NCBI GenBank assembly: GCA_003963075.1 | Contig: RXJV01000012.1 | Location: 41,126-105,125, forward strand | Origin: Burkholderiales bacterium | GTDB taxonomy: Bacteria > Pseudomonadota > Gammaproteobacteria > Burkholderiales > Burkholderiaceae_C | DNA: 64,000 nt | Reading direction: 5' to 3' | Shown: positions 1-6,261 of the stretch, piece by piece | How positions within the stretch are numbered: the first letter of the stretch is position 1 | Layout of the letters: each line of letters starts with the position of its first letter | Notes under the pieces: generated by a model | Told to the model about the DNA's origin: nothing | The model's database searches: none | Seen by the model: the letters and a program-made list of their open reading frames with translations, nothing else | Translations under genes and position numbers: made by a program

Positions 1-94
1 TGTCGCAGCGCCGCAAACATGAGCGGGATTAACGGTGCCAAAGCCGGTCAATTCCGACCCAGGGCGGCGGGCCGACATCCCTAGAGTGGCGGTC

Positions 95-793
95 ATGCTG
101 CGCTGGATTGCGTCCCTGTCGCTCCTGCTGGCCACCACGCTGAGCGCCTGGGGGCAGACGGTGCTCGACCCTTCGCTGATCGAGCGCGTGCGTCAACTGG
201 CCGAGACGGCCGCCCGCGCAACGGCGCCGCCCAACACCCGAGTCGCGGTCGAAATCGGCCAGCTCGACCCCCGGCTGCGGCTCTCTCCCTGCCTGCAGGT
301 GCAGCCCTATCTGCCGCCCGGCATGGCCGTTTGGGGGCGCAGCCGCATCGGGTTGCGCTGCGTCGAGGGCCCGGTGCGCTGGAACGTCACGCTGCCGGTG
401 CGCGTGGCGGTGTTCGGTCGCGCCGTGGTTGCGAATGCCTCCCTGCCCGCGGGCACCGTCCTGGCTCAAGATCAGCTGGCGCTGGCCGATATCGACATCG
501 CTGCGGAAGCCGGGGCGGTCTTTACCGATCCCAAGCTGCTGCTGGGCCGGGCCTTGGCGCGCCCGCTTGCGGCCGCCGAGGCCGTGCGTGCGCCGGCGCT
601 GAAGGCCCGGCAATGGTTTGCGGCCGGCGAAACCGTGCAGGTGCACGTGGCCGGCGAGGGTTTTGCCGTGGTCGCCGAGGCTCAGGCGCTCAGCGCGGGC
701 ATCGAGGGGCAGGAGGTCAGGGTCAGGTTCGAGAACGGTCGCCTCGCCAGCGGCCGGGCGGTCGGCGAGCGCCGGGTGGAGCTGTGGCTGTGA
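95..793 (+). CDS. flgA: Flagellar basal-body P-ring formation chaperone FlgA
   Basis: FlgA is a periplasmic chaperone needed to polymerise FlgI into the flagellar P ring. The 232-aa product starts at MLRWIASLSLLL, a typical Sec signal peptide (hydrophobic core about residues 5-18). An in-frame start 60 nt upstream would put charged residues in front of the signal, so I prefer ATG 95. The C-terminal half holds the SAF/FlgA beta-clip fold, with NASLPAGTVLAQDQLALADID (given in part: SLPAGTVLAQDQL) and RPLAAAEAV-like turns. It lies just upstream of flgM and flgN, the usual betaproteobacterial order, and the rest of the flg operon would lie to the left of the window. Family assignment is firm; the exact start is likely. 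Confidence 0.93.
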   Translation: MLRWIASLSLLLATTLSAWGQTVLDPSLIERVRQLAETAARATAPPNTRVAVEIGQLDPRLRLSPCLQVQPYLPPGMAVWGRSRIGLRCVEGPVRWNVTLPVRVAVFGRAVVANASLPAGTVLAQDQLALADIDIAAEAGAVFTDPKLLLGRALARPLAAAEAVRAPALKARQWFAAGETVQVHVAGEGFAVVAEAQALSAGIEGQEVRVRFENGRLASGRAVGERRVELWL

Positions 794-845
794 GCAATTC
801 GCCACGGTGGCGCCGATCTGACCGGAAAAACCCGGTATTTCTGGC

Positions 846-872
846 TCAAGAAGCGCCGCGCGAAGCCGATAC
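846..872 (+). promoter_or_regulatory. Sigma-28 (FliA) promoter of flgM
   Basis: TCAAG (846-850) is followed after 14 nt by GCCGATAC (865-872). The FliA consensus is TAAAG, 14 nt, GCCGATAA, so the spacing is exact and only two bases differ. It lies in the flgA-flgM gap, 59 nt before the flgM start. A class III promoter here fits the known loop in which FlgM, the anti-sigma-28 factor, is itself made from a sigma-28 promoter. Confidence 0.8.
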
Positions 873-931
873 AGGAGGAAACTCCCCGGCATCGCCCGCC
901 TTTGGGGAGCGCCTGCACCTTGGAGAAGCCC

Positions 932-1270
932 ATGAAGATCGGTAACAGCCACGACGGCATCACCAGCCCGCCCAAGGCTGAGCGCAGCGCCGCGCGCCCG
1001 CCCGAGGTTGCCGTCAAGGGCGCGAACGAGTCGGTTCAGCCGAGCGTCAAGGCCGTTTCACCGCCACCGAGCGCCAAGGTCGCGATCTCGAGCGCCGCCC
1101 AGGCCGCCGCGAGCTCCGCCGCCACCGAGGTCAGCTTCGACAGTGCCAAGGTCGGCCGCATCTCCCAGGCCATCAGCGAGGGCAAGTTCACGGTCAATGC
1201 GAACGCGATCGCGGACAAGCTGGTCGCAAATGCGCAAGAATTGCTCAAGGCTCGCGCCAACAAGCATTGA
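932..1270 (+). CDS. flgM: Anti-sigma-28 factor FlgM
   Basis: FlgM binds and inhibits the flagellar sigma factor FliA until the hook is complete, then is exported. The 112-aa product starts at ATG 932 after a GGAGAA ribosome site; an earlier in-frame start at 902 lacks one. The N-terminal half is low-complexity, Ala/Ser/Pro-rich and probably disordered, as usual for FlgM. The sigma-binding part is at the C-terminus: DSAKVGRISQAISEGKFTVN followed by ANAIADKLVANAQELL. It is preceded by a sigma-28 promoter and followed 4 nt later by flgN. Confidence 0.93.
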   Translation: MKIGNSHDGITSPPKAERSAARPPEVAVKGANESVQPSVKAVSPPPSAKVAISSAAQAAASSAATEVSFDSAKVGRISQAISEGKFTVNANAIADKLVANAQELLKARANKH

Positions 1271-1274
1271 CACT

Positions 1275-1667
1275 ATGACCGCCACCGTCTCGCCCACCCC
1301 GCTCGGCTCCGAGCTTGAAGCCCCGCTGCTGGCCGTCGAAGCGGCGCTGAACCAGCTCGGCGACGCGCTGGCCCGCCGTGACGCGGCGGCCATCGAGCAG
1401 CATGCCGCCGAGTTGCATCAGCACCTCGCCAGCGCGGTGCAAAGCTTCGCGGAGGCGGCCCGCACCGGCAGCGTGCCGGCAGCATTGCGCAACCGCCTGG
1501 TGCGTGCTGGCGGCCTGCTCGCCGCCCAGCGTGAGGCGCTGGCCCGCGGCAATGCCTCGCTGGACCGCGCGCTCGACGTGCTGATCCCGAGCGAGCCCAG
1601 CGGTCTCTACGGTGCTGGCGGCAAGGCCGAGCGGCGCAGCCACGGCGGCGGCAGCTTCATCGCCTGA
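1275..1667 (+). CDS. flgN: Flagellar export chaperone FlgN
   Basis: FlgN is the cytoplasmic export chaperone of the hook-associated proteins FlgK and FlgL. The 130-aa product starts at ATG 1275 (MTATVSPTPLGSELEAPLLA), 4 nt after flgM, and is Ala/Leu-rich and largely helical as FlgN proteins are, with a GGKAERRSHGGG tail. The longer reading frame that begins inside flgM is not used. Sequence similarity in this family is low, so the call leans on size, helical composition and position after flgM. It ends 23 nt before a strong terminator. Confidence 0.85.
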   Translation: MTATVSPTPLGSELEAPLLAVEAALNQLGDALARRDAAAIEQHAAELHQHLASAVQSFAEAARTGSVPAALRNRLVRAGGLLAAQREALARGNASLDRALDVLIPSEPSGLYGAGGKAERRSHGGGSFIA

Positions 1668-1690
1668 GCGCCCCAACTGTCCGAAGCTCC

Positions 1691-1720
1691 AGAGCCACCC
1701 GCCGGGTGGCTCTTTCATTT
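1691..1720 (+). terminator. Intrinsic terminator after flgAMN
   Basis: A perfect 10-bp inverted repeat AGAGCCACCC (1691-1700) and GGGTGGCTCT (1704-1713) encloses a 3-nt loop and runs into TTCATTT. It lies between flgN (+) and the convergent DUF1841 gene (-), so it may also stop transcription from the other side, where an AAATGAA flank gives a weaker U-tract. Confidence 0.85.
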
Positions 1721-1737
1721 CCGGGCGTCGGCGGTGA

Positions 1738-2169
1738 TCAGCGCGTGGCGGCCTGGCGCACCTTGTCGAGATAGGCGTGACCGTCGGGCGGCAGCCCGCT
1801 GCGCTGCGAGGCCCAGATCATCTCGCCCAGCGCCTCCATCGCAGTGTGGTGCGCTTCATGCCGCGAGTTGCGCTTGGCGGCCAGCAGGTCGATGGCCTGG
1901 CGGATGCCGGCCGGCTGGTCGATCGCATGCTGCTCGGTGATCGTCAGGTGCATGGACAGGTGCAGGAAGGGGTTGGTGCGGCCTTCCTCGACCGTGTAGA
2001 CCTTCTCCAGTGCGCCGGCCTCGTCGGCCAGGTCGACGTGGTACTCCGGGTGCTCGGCGATCCAGTCGGCGGCCAGGGCCTCCATCGGAATCAGCGGCGC
2101 GCCCTCGCGCCATTTGCGGTAGGTGGCGCAGAAGAAGCGCCGGACTTCGAGCTGGGAGGGGGCGAACAT
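1738..2169 (-). CDS. DUF1841 family protein
   Basis: A 143-aa cytoplasmic protein of the DUF1841 family, widespread in beta/gammaproteobacteria and of unknown function. Recognisable parts are the N-terminal MFAPSQLEVRRFFCATYRKW, the central NPFLHLSMHLTITEQHAIDQ, and the His-rich RHEAHHTAMEALGEMIWASQ near the C-terminus, where the clustered His/Glu residues could bind a metal (inference). It starts 28 nt downstream of the PurA-like gene on the same strand, so it could be the last gene of that operon, although DUF1841 is normally free-standing. Confidence 0.85.
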   Translation of the reverse strand: MFAPSQLEVRRFFCATYRKWREGAPLIPMEALAADWIAEHPEYHVDLADEAGALEKVYTVEEGRTNPFLHLSMHLTITEQHAIDQPAGIRQAIDLLAAKRNSRHEAHHTAMEALGEMIWASQRSGLPPDGHAYLDKVRQAATR

Positions 2170-2197
2170 GGGCCGATTGTCACCAGCTCAGCCGGGT

Positions 2198-3487
2198 TCA
2201 GTTGCGGACCGTGGCGTGCCACTGCACGTCATCGGGCCGCGGGCTGTCGGACGTGGCGGCGATCGGGGCGCCTGCGGTGTGCGCCAGCCGCGCCAGCAGC
2301 GCCTCGCCATCCAGGATACCGGCTGCGTACTCCGGCCTGACCTGCTGCAACCACGCGGTGCTGTCGTCGGCGGGCAGCATGCTCGCGGTGTCGCCTGCGG
2401 GCGTGCGGTAGCCGTGGCACCAGCGCAGCCCGGCGGGCAGCGCATCGAGGTGGCTCACCAGCAGGCCGTCCAGTGGCCCGCAGGCGGCCACGGCATGGCG
2501 CAGCAGCACGGCATCCGGGTGGCCGCGCCGGAAGCGCCCCTGAAAGCCGTCGTCGCCGTTGTGCGGCTCGGGCAGCCCGTCCAGCGCGGCGTCCTGCGTG
2601 GGGAAGGGGCCCGCGCCATGGCGGGTGAGGTAGCTGCGCAGGATGCCGTAGCGGCGCAGCGGCGTGCGCAGGCCGAGGTCCGCCAGCACTGCCTCGGCGG
2701 CCGCGGGCGTGGTGCGGCTCCAGGTGGTGTGAGGGTGGAAGCCGTGTTCTTCGTCCAGCAGCACGCCCTGTGCGCCTTCGAACACCACGCCACCCGGCGC
2801 GGCCAGCTGTGCGGCCAGCGCATCCGGCGTGCAGCCAGGGGCCCGGCGCCAGGCGTCGTGGGCCAGCGCGAGCCACGGCTCGGCCAGCTCGGGCCGCTGC
2901 AGCGTGGCCCAGTCGTCGGCCGCTGCGGCGCTGGGCGCGTGCGGCCACTGGGCTTGCAGCCACGCCTGCTGCTCGCGCAGCCGTGCCATCGCGCGGGCGG
3001 GGTGGGCGAGGTCGGCGTAGTGCAGGGTCAGGCCGGGCTGAGCCAGCGAGAGCGCCACGGTCTCGCCGAAGCCCACGCCGCAGCTGCCGTGGGCCGCGGT
3101 GCCGCGCGCATGTTCACGCAGGCGGCCGGCGGCCTGCAGGTAGGGCGTGGTCACGCGGCAGCGGGCATCGATCCGCAGCCGCTGCCAGGCGTCGGCCACG
3201 CCCACGCGCGCCAGCGCGGCGGCCTCGTGGTGCAGTGCGCCGGGGTGGACCACGACCGGCGCGGCCAGCACCGTGACGACCCCGGGCACGAAGCTGCCGG
3301 CGCCCCATTGCGAGAACGTGTGGTGCCGGCCGTCGGGCAGCACCACGTTGTGGCCGGCCTGGGCGCCGCCGTTGAAGCGCACGACGGTGTGCGCGCCGTG
3401 GCTGCGCACCCAGGCGTCGGTGAACCGGCCCTTGCCGGCGTCGCCAAAGCCGAGGTCGACCAGCGCGACGCAGGCCGGGGCCGCCAC
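2198..3487 (-). CDS. Diverged adenylosuccinate synthetase-like protein
   Basis: A 429-aa member of the PurA superfamily, which joins IMP and aspartate using GTP. I start it at GTG 3487, 4 nt after the vWA stop, which gives the normal PurA length; the longer frame to 3631 only overlaps vWA. Kept: the P-loop-like GFGDAGKGR (D16 = catalytic Asp), QAGHN (H46 = catalytic His), VFEGAQGVLLDEEHG, TRHGAGPFPT, GRFRRG and a base-binding-type SHLD. Changed: GDEGKGK has become GDAGKGR, the IMP-contacting TTGRGIGPAYED stretch is HGSCGVGFGET, and TKLD is SHLD. A Sir2, a kinase-like protein and a vWA protein are encoded directly upstream. It is probably a paralogue with a different nucleotide substrate, not the housekeeping enzyme (inference). 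Confidence 0.8.
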   Translation of the reverse strand: MAAPACVALVDLGFGDAGKGRFTDAWVRSHGAHTVVRFNGGAQAGHNVVLPDGRHHTFSQWGAGSFVPGVVTVLAAPVVVHPGALHHEAAALARVGVADAWQRLRIDARCRVTTPYLQAAGRLREHARGTAAHGSCGVGFGETVALSLAQPGLTLHYADLAHPARAMARLREQQAWLQAQWPHAPSAAAADDWATLQRPELAEPWLALAHDAWRRAPGCTPDALAAQLAAPGGVVFEGAQGVLLDEEHGFHPHTTWSRTTPAAAEAVLADLGLRTPLRRYGILRSYLTRHGAGPFPTQDAALDGLPEPHNGDDGFQGRFRRGHPDAVLLRHAVAACGPLDGLLVSHLDALPAGLRWCHGYRTPAGDTASMLPADDSTAWLQQVRPEYAAGILDGEALLARLAHTAGAPIAATSDSPRPDDVQWHATVRN

Positions 3488-3491
3488 GCCT

Positions 3492-4475
3492 TCAGCCCAA
3501 CAGCCGCTTCCACCAGCCGCCGGTGGCAGGGGCGGCTGCGGGCCGCGCACCCGGGCGCAGCGGCAGGCCCACCGTACCGGGGCGCAGCAGCGCGGCATAG
3601 GGCCGCAGGGCGCGCACGACGGCGCTGACACGGTCGCGTGCCAGGCCCTGGCTGGCCAGCGCGCGGGCCGCGGCGTCCAGGTCGGGCAGGCGGCCTTCGG
3701 TCAGGCCCACCAGGGCGGCCGCCACATAGCAGGTGTCGTCGGGCGACTCCATGCAGATCACATGGTCGCCGAGCAGGTCGCGCCAGCGGTCCTCGCAGCG
3801 CTGGCGGCGCTGCAGGTCGGGGATCAGGAAGAACAGGTGGTACTGCTCGGCCGCGGCGGCGATGGCCTCCTCGACCGGGATGTCCTCGTCAAGCTGGTCG
3901 CCCAGCAGCGTGCCCACCTGGTGGCGCGAGACGGCGGGGTAGGGCAGCTCGTCCCCGGTCATGAACATGTAGCCCCGGTGGCGGCGTTGGACCCAGCTGT
4001 CGGTGTCGGTGTGGCGCGCCAGCAGGTAGAACGCCAGCTCGTAGCTTTCCGAGCCGGTGCCGCCCCCGCCGCCCTCCAGGTAGCTCCAGGTCAGCCACTG
4101 GTCGATGAGCTCGGCGGTGGACTCGAACTGGCCCACCTGCAGCGGCGCGTTGTCGGAGGTGGCGTCGCCGATGGCCATGAACAGCACCTGCGGATCCTCG
4201 ATCGCGCAGGCCTGCAGCAGGCGCATGAACTGCGGCAGGTCGCGCTGCGCCAGCGCGCGCGGGATGTCGCCCATCGAGCCGGTCACGTCGAGGGCGAACG
4301 CGATGGGCAGGGCGCGGGGGTGGTCGGCGCTGTCGCGCGACTCGCGCACGGTCAGGCCGCGCGGGTTCATCAGCGGGTGGCAGCCGGTCTGGCGGAACAC
4401 CTCCTCCGCGCTGAGGCTGGCGCGGTCGGCCAGCAGCGCCGCGTGCGCGGCGTGTGAGTAGTTGCCGTGTCCCAT
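3492..4475 (-). CDS. vWA (MIDAS) domain protein
   Basis: A 327-aa cytoplasmic protein starting at ATG 4475 (MGHGNYSHAAHAALLADRAS) after an AGGGAGA ribosome site. Residues about 55-180 form a von Willebrand A domain: the metal-ion site reads DVTGSMG (D63, T65, S67), with T140 in a Gly-rich EGGGGGTGSES segment and D175 in FMTGDELP as likely further ligands. The C-terminus is an Ala/Pro-rich linker ending in WWKRLLG. No signal peptide or membrane segment. It sits between the kinase-like gene and the PurA-like gene (4-nt gap), so it is probably a scaffold or partner of those proteins, much as TerY-type vWA proteins accompany kinases. The function is unproven. Confidence 0.8.
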   Translation of the reverse strand: MGHGNYSHAAHAALLADRASLSAEEVFRQTGCHPLMNPRGLTVRESRDSADHPRALPIAFALDVTGSMGDIPRALAQRDLPQFMRLLQACAIEDPQVLFMAIGDATSDNAPLQVGQFESTAELIDQWLTWSYLEGGGGGTGSESYELAFYLLARHTDTDSWVQRRHRGYMFMTGDELPYPAVSRHQVGTLLGDQLDEDIPVEEAIAAAAEQYHLFFLIPDLQRRQRCEDRWRDLLGDHVICMESPDDTCYVAAALVGLTEGRLPDLDAAARALASQGLARDRVSAVVRALRPYAALLRPGTVGLPLRPGARPAAAPATGGWWKRLLG

Positions 4476-4498
4476 GTGGGGTCTCCCTGGATGTGTGG

Positions 4499-5437
4499 TC
4501 AGGCGCGCTGCGGGTCGAAGGGCACGAAGCGCGGCGGGCCGAAGTCTGCCAGCGCCGCGGCGCTGAGCTGGCGGATCAGGCCGGCGGCGCCCTCGTGGCG
4601 GCACCGGTCTCGGTCCTCGCTGGCGCGCCGCAGCAGCGCGGCCAGCGCTGGCGGGCAGCGCGCAGGCAGGGCCGGGGCGCTGTCGCCCGGGCCCGCCAGG
4701 GCGGCGCGCACCGCCCAGGCGGACTGCTGCAGGTCCACGGCCGGGTCGCCGTGGCGGGTGGCGCGCCCCCAGCCGACGAGGTGCACGCCATGGTCCGTCG
4801 GGTGGATCAGCCAGTGCTCTGGCCGCAAGTCACCGTGGCACCAGCCGTGGCCGTGCAGGTACTCCAGCAGCTCCAGCACGCGGCGCCACAGCCAGACCGC
4901 ATGCCGCGGGTCGGCCAGCCCCTCGGGGCGCAGCGCCAGCACGTCGGCCAGGCTGCCCCAAAAGCCAGGCCAGGCGCGCATCGCCAGGGCGGTGCCGGAG
5001 GCCGTGGCGCCCTGCGCCAGCAGTTGCGGCAGGCGCAGCGAGAAGTAGGCGCTGCCCGGGCCGCTCAGGCGCTGGATCTCCCGCAGCGTGTCGGCCTCGC
5101 GGGCCAGCCGGTCGGCCGCCTCGGCGGGCGCGCGCTTGATCACGCCACGCAGCCGGCCCGTGCCCTGGCGTTCGGCGAGCCAGGCCTCGGCGCGCTCGCC
5201 CTGGCCGAGCGGCGCCAGCAGCCGGTAGGTGCTGCCGGCCAGGCGCACCACGTCATCGCCCTGCAGCGGCGGATGGGCGCGCGCCCAGGCCGCGCGGAAC
5301 GTGGCCCGCTCCACCCAGCGGGTGTTCAGCGTGACCTGGGCCTGGCAGTAGCTGCAGGTCACCGCGCGCCACAGCGCCTGCCGCGGCAGGCTGCCGCCGC
5401 ATTGCGGGCAGCTGGGGCTGCTGAAGGCCGCGCTCAT
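4499..5437 (-). CDS. Zinc-ribbon protein kinase-like protein (probable pseudokinase)
   Basis: A 312-aa protein beginning at ATG 5437, which overlaps the Sir2 stop as ATGA. Residues 10-31 form a zinc ribbon (CPQC, then CSYC: C10, C13, C28, C31). A protein-kinase-like fold follows: glycine loop LGQGERAEAW (77-86), VIK lysine K101, and catalytic loop HGDLRPEHWL with D203. The magnesium-binding Asn of the loop is His208, and the DFG motif reads VGWG (Asp replaced by Gly222), so phosphotransfer may be lost or unusual. The Ter-type HGDLRPE spelling is common in bacterial kinases found with vWA partners. It is translated together with Sir2 upstream and vWA downstream (23-nt gap). Confidence 0.75.
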   Translation of the reverse strand: MSAAFSSPSCPQCGGSLPRQALWRAVTCSYCQAQVTLNTRWVERATFRAAWARAHPPLQGDDVVRLAGSTYRLLAPLGQGERAEAWLAERQGTGRLRGVIKRAPAEAADRLAREADTLREIQRLSGPGSAYFSLRLPQLLAQGATASGTALAMRAWPGFWGSLADVLALRPEGLADPRHAVWLWRRVLELLEYLHGHGWCHGDLRPEHWLIHPTDHGVHLVGWGRATRHGDPAVDLQQSAWAVRAALAGPGDSAPALPARCPPALAALLRRASEDRDRCRHEGAAGLIRQLSAAALADFGPPRFVPFDPQRA

Positions 5438-6261
5438 GCCAGCCGCTCCGCGAGCGCGGTCAGCGCCGCCAGCGCCCCGGCGCCCAGGCCCACGCCGAAC
5501 GCCGGCGCGACGGCCGGCTCGCGCAGGTTGATGCGCACGATCTGCCCACGGTGGGTGGCGATGACGAGCTGGCTGAAATGGCGCACCGAGGGCACGGCCG
5601 TGCCCGCACCGATTTCCACCACGACCGGCCGCTCTGCGCGTGCCAGCCAGGTGGACAGCCGCGTTGCCTGGGCCTGGTAGCGCTCGCCCGCCCAGCCCCA
5701 GTCGCCGAACATCAGCAGGTTGGGCCGGGCCAGGCCGCCGCAGCCGGGGCAGGCCGGCAGCGGGCCGCGCCAGCGGCAAGCGGCATCATCGACCTCGGGC
5801 TGCAGCGCGTCGGCCGGCCACGGCGCCTGGCCGCAGCCGCGCAGGCATTGCAGCCAGTGCAGCGAGCCGTGGCATTCGTGCAGCGGCAGGTCGTTGAACC
5901 CGGCGCGCTGGAACTGCCCGTCGACATTGCTGGTGAACACGGCGCCGCCGTGCACCTTCCGGTCCGCCCATTGCCGCAGCAGCGCAAAGCCGGCATGCGG
6001 CACGGTGCGCCGGTACAGCGCCAGCCGGTGGCCGTAGAAGCCCCAGGCGAGTTCGGGGTCGCGCTCGAAGGTGAGCGGCGAGGCCACGGTCGTGAAGTCC
6101 AATCCCGCCCGCCCCAGGGCCGGGTAGGCGCGCCAGAAGCCCTCGCGGCCGCGGAAGTCTGGCAGGCCGGAGTCCACGCCCAGGCCGGCGCCGGCAGCGA
6201 TCACGAGGGCATCGGCCTGGGCGATGAGTTCGGCCGCGGTGTCGAGGCCCTGCGGGTTCAT
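5434..6261 (-). CDS. Sir2 family NAD-dependent protein deacylase
   Basis: A 275-aa sirtuin starting at ATG 6261, which overlaps the kefC stop as ATGA. Sirtuins remove acyl groups from lysine, consuming NAD+; some relatives instead hydrolyse NAD+ in defence. Key elements are present: AGAGLGVDSGLPDFRG for NAD binding (about 22-38), TSNVDGQFQRAG (N112, D114), catalytic His in ECHGSL (H131), and four zinc cysteines C139, C143, C171, C174. The C-terminus has the Rossmann-type EIGAGTAVPSVR. So the enzyme looks catalytically complete. It leads the Sir2/kinase-like/vWA/PurA-like set. Confidence 0.88.
   Translation of the reverse strand: MNPQGLDTAAELIAQADALVIAAGAGLGVDSGLPDFRGREGFWRAYPALGRAGLDFTTVASPLTFERDPELAWGFYGHRLALYRRTVPHAGFALLRQWADRKVHGGAVFTSNVDGQFQRAGFNDLPLHECHGSLHWLQCLRGCGQAPWPADALQPEVDDAACRWRGPLPACPGCGGLARPNLLMFGDWGWAGERYQAQATRLSTWLARAERPVVVEIGAGTAVPSVRHFSQLVIATHRGQIVRINLREPAVAPAFGVGLGAGALAALTALAERLA

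Noticed and set aside
1..94. Possible sigma-54 half-site TGGCAC on the minus strand before flgA
   Set aside because: The -12 GC is not at the right distance (GG-N10-CC is found), and no gene starting in that direction is visible in the window.
29..952. A minus-strand 307-aa open frame over flgA/flgM
   Set aside because: It is a shadow of the real genes in a GC-rich genome: low complexity, Arg/Gly/Gln-rich, and no known motif.
2198..3631. PurA-like start at 3631
   Set aside because: It would overlap the vWA gene by 140 nt and add 48 residues not found in PurA. GTG 3487 gives the correct length.
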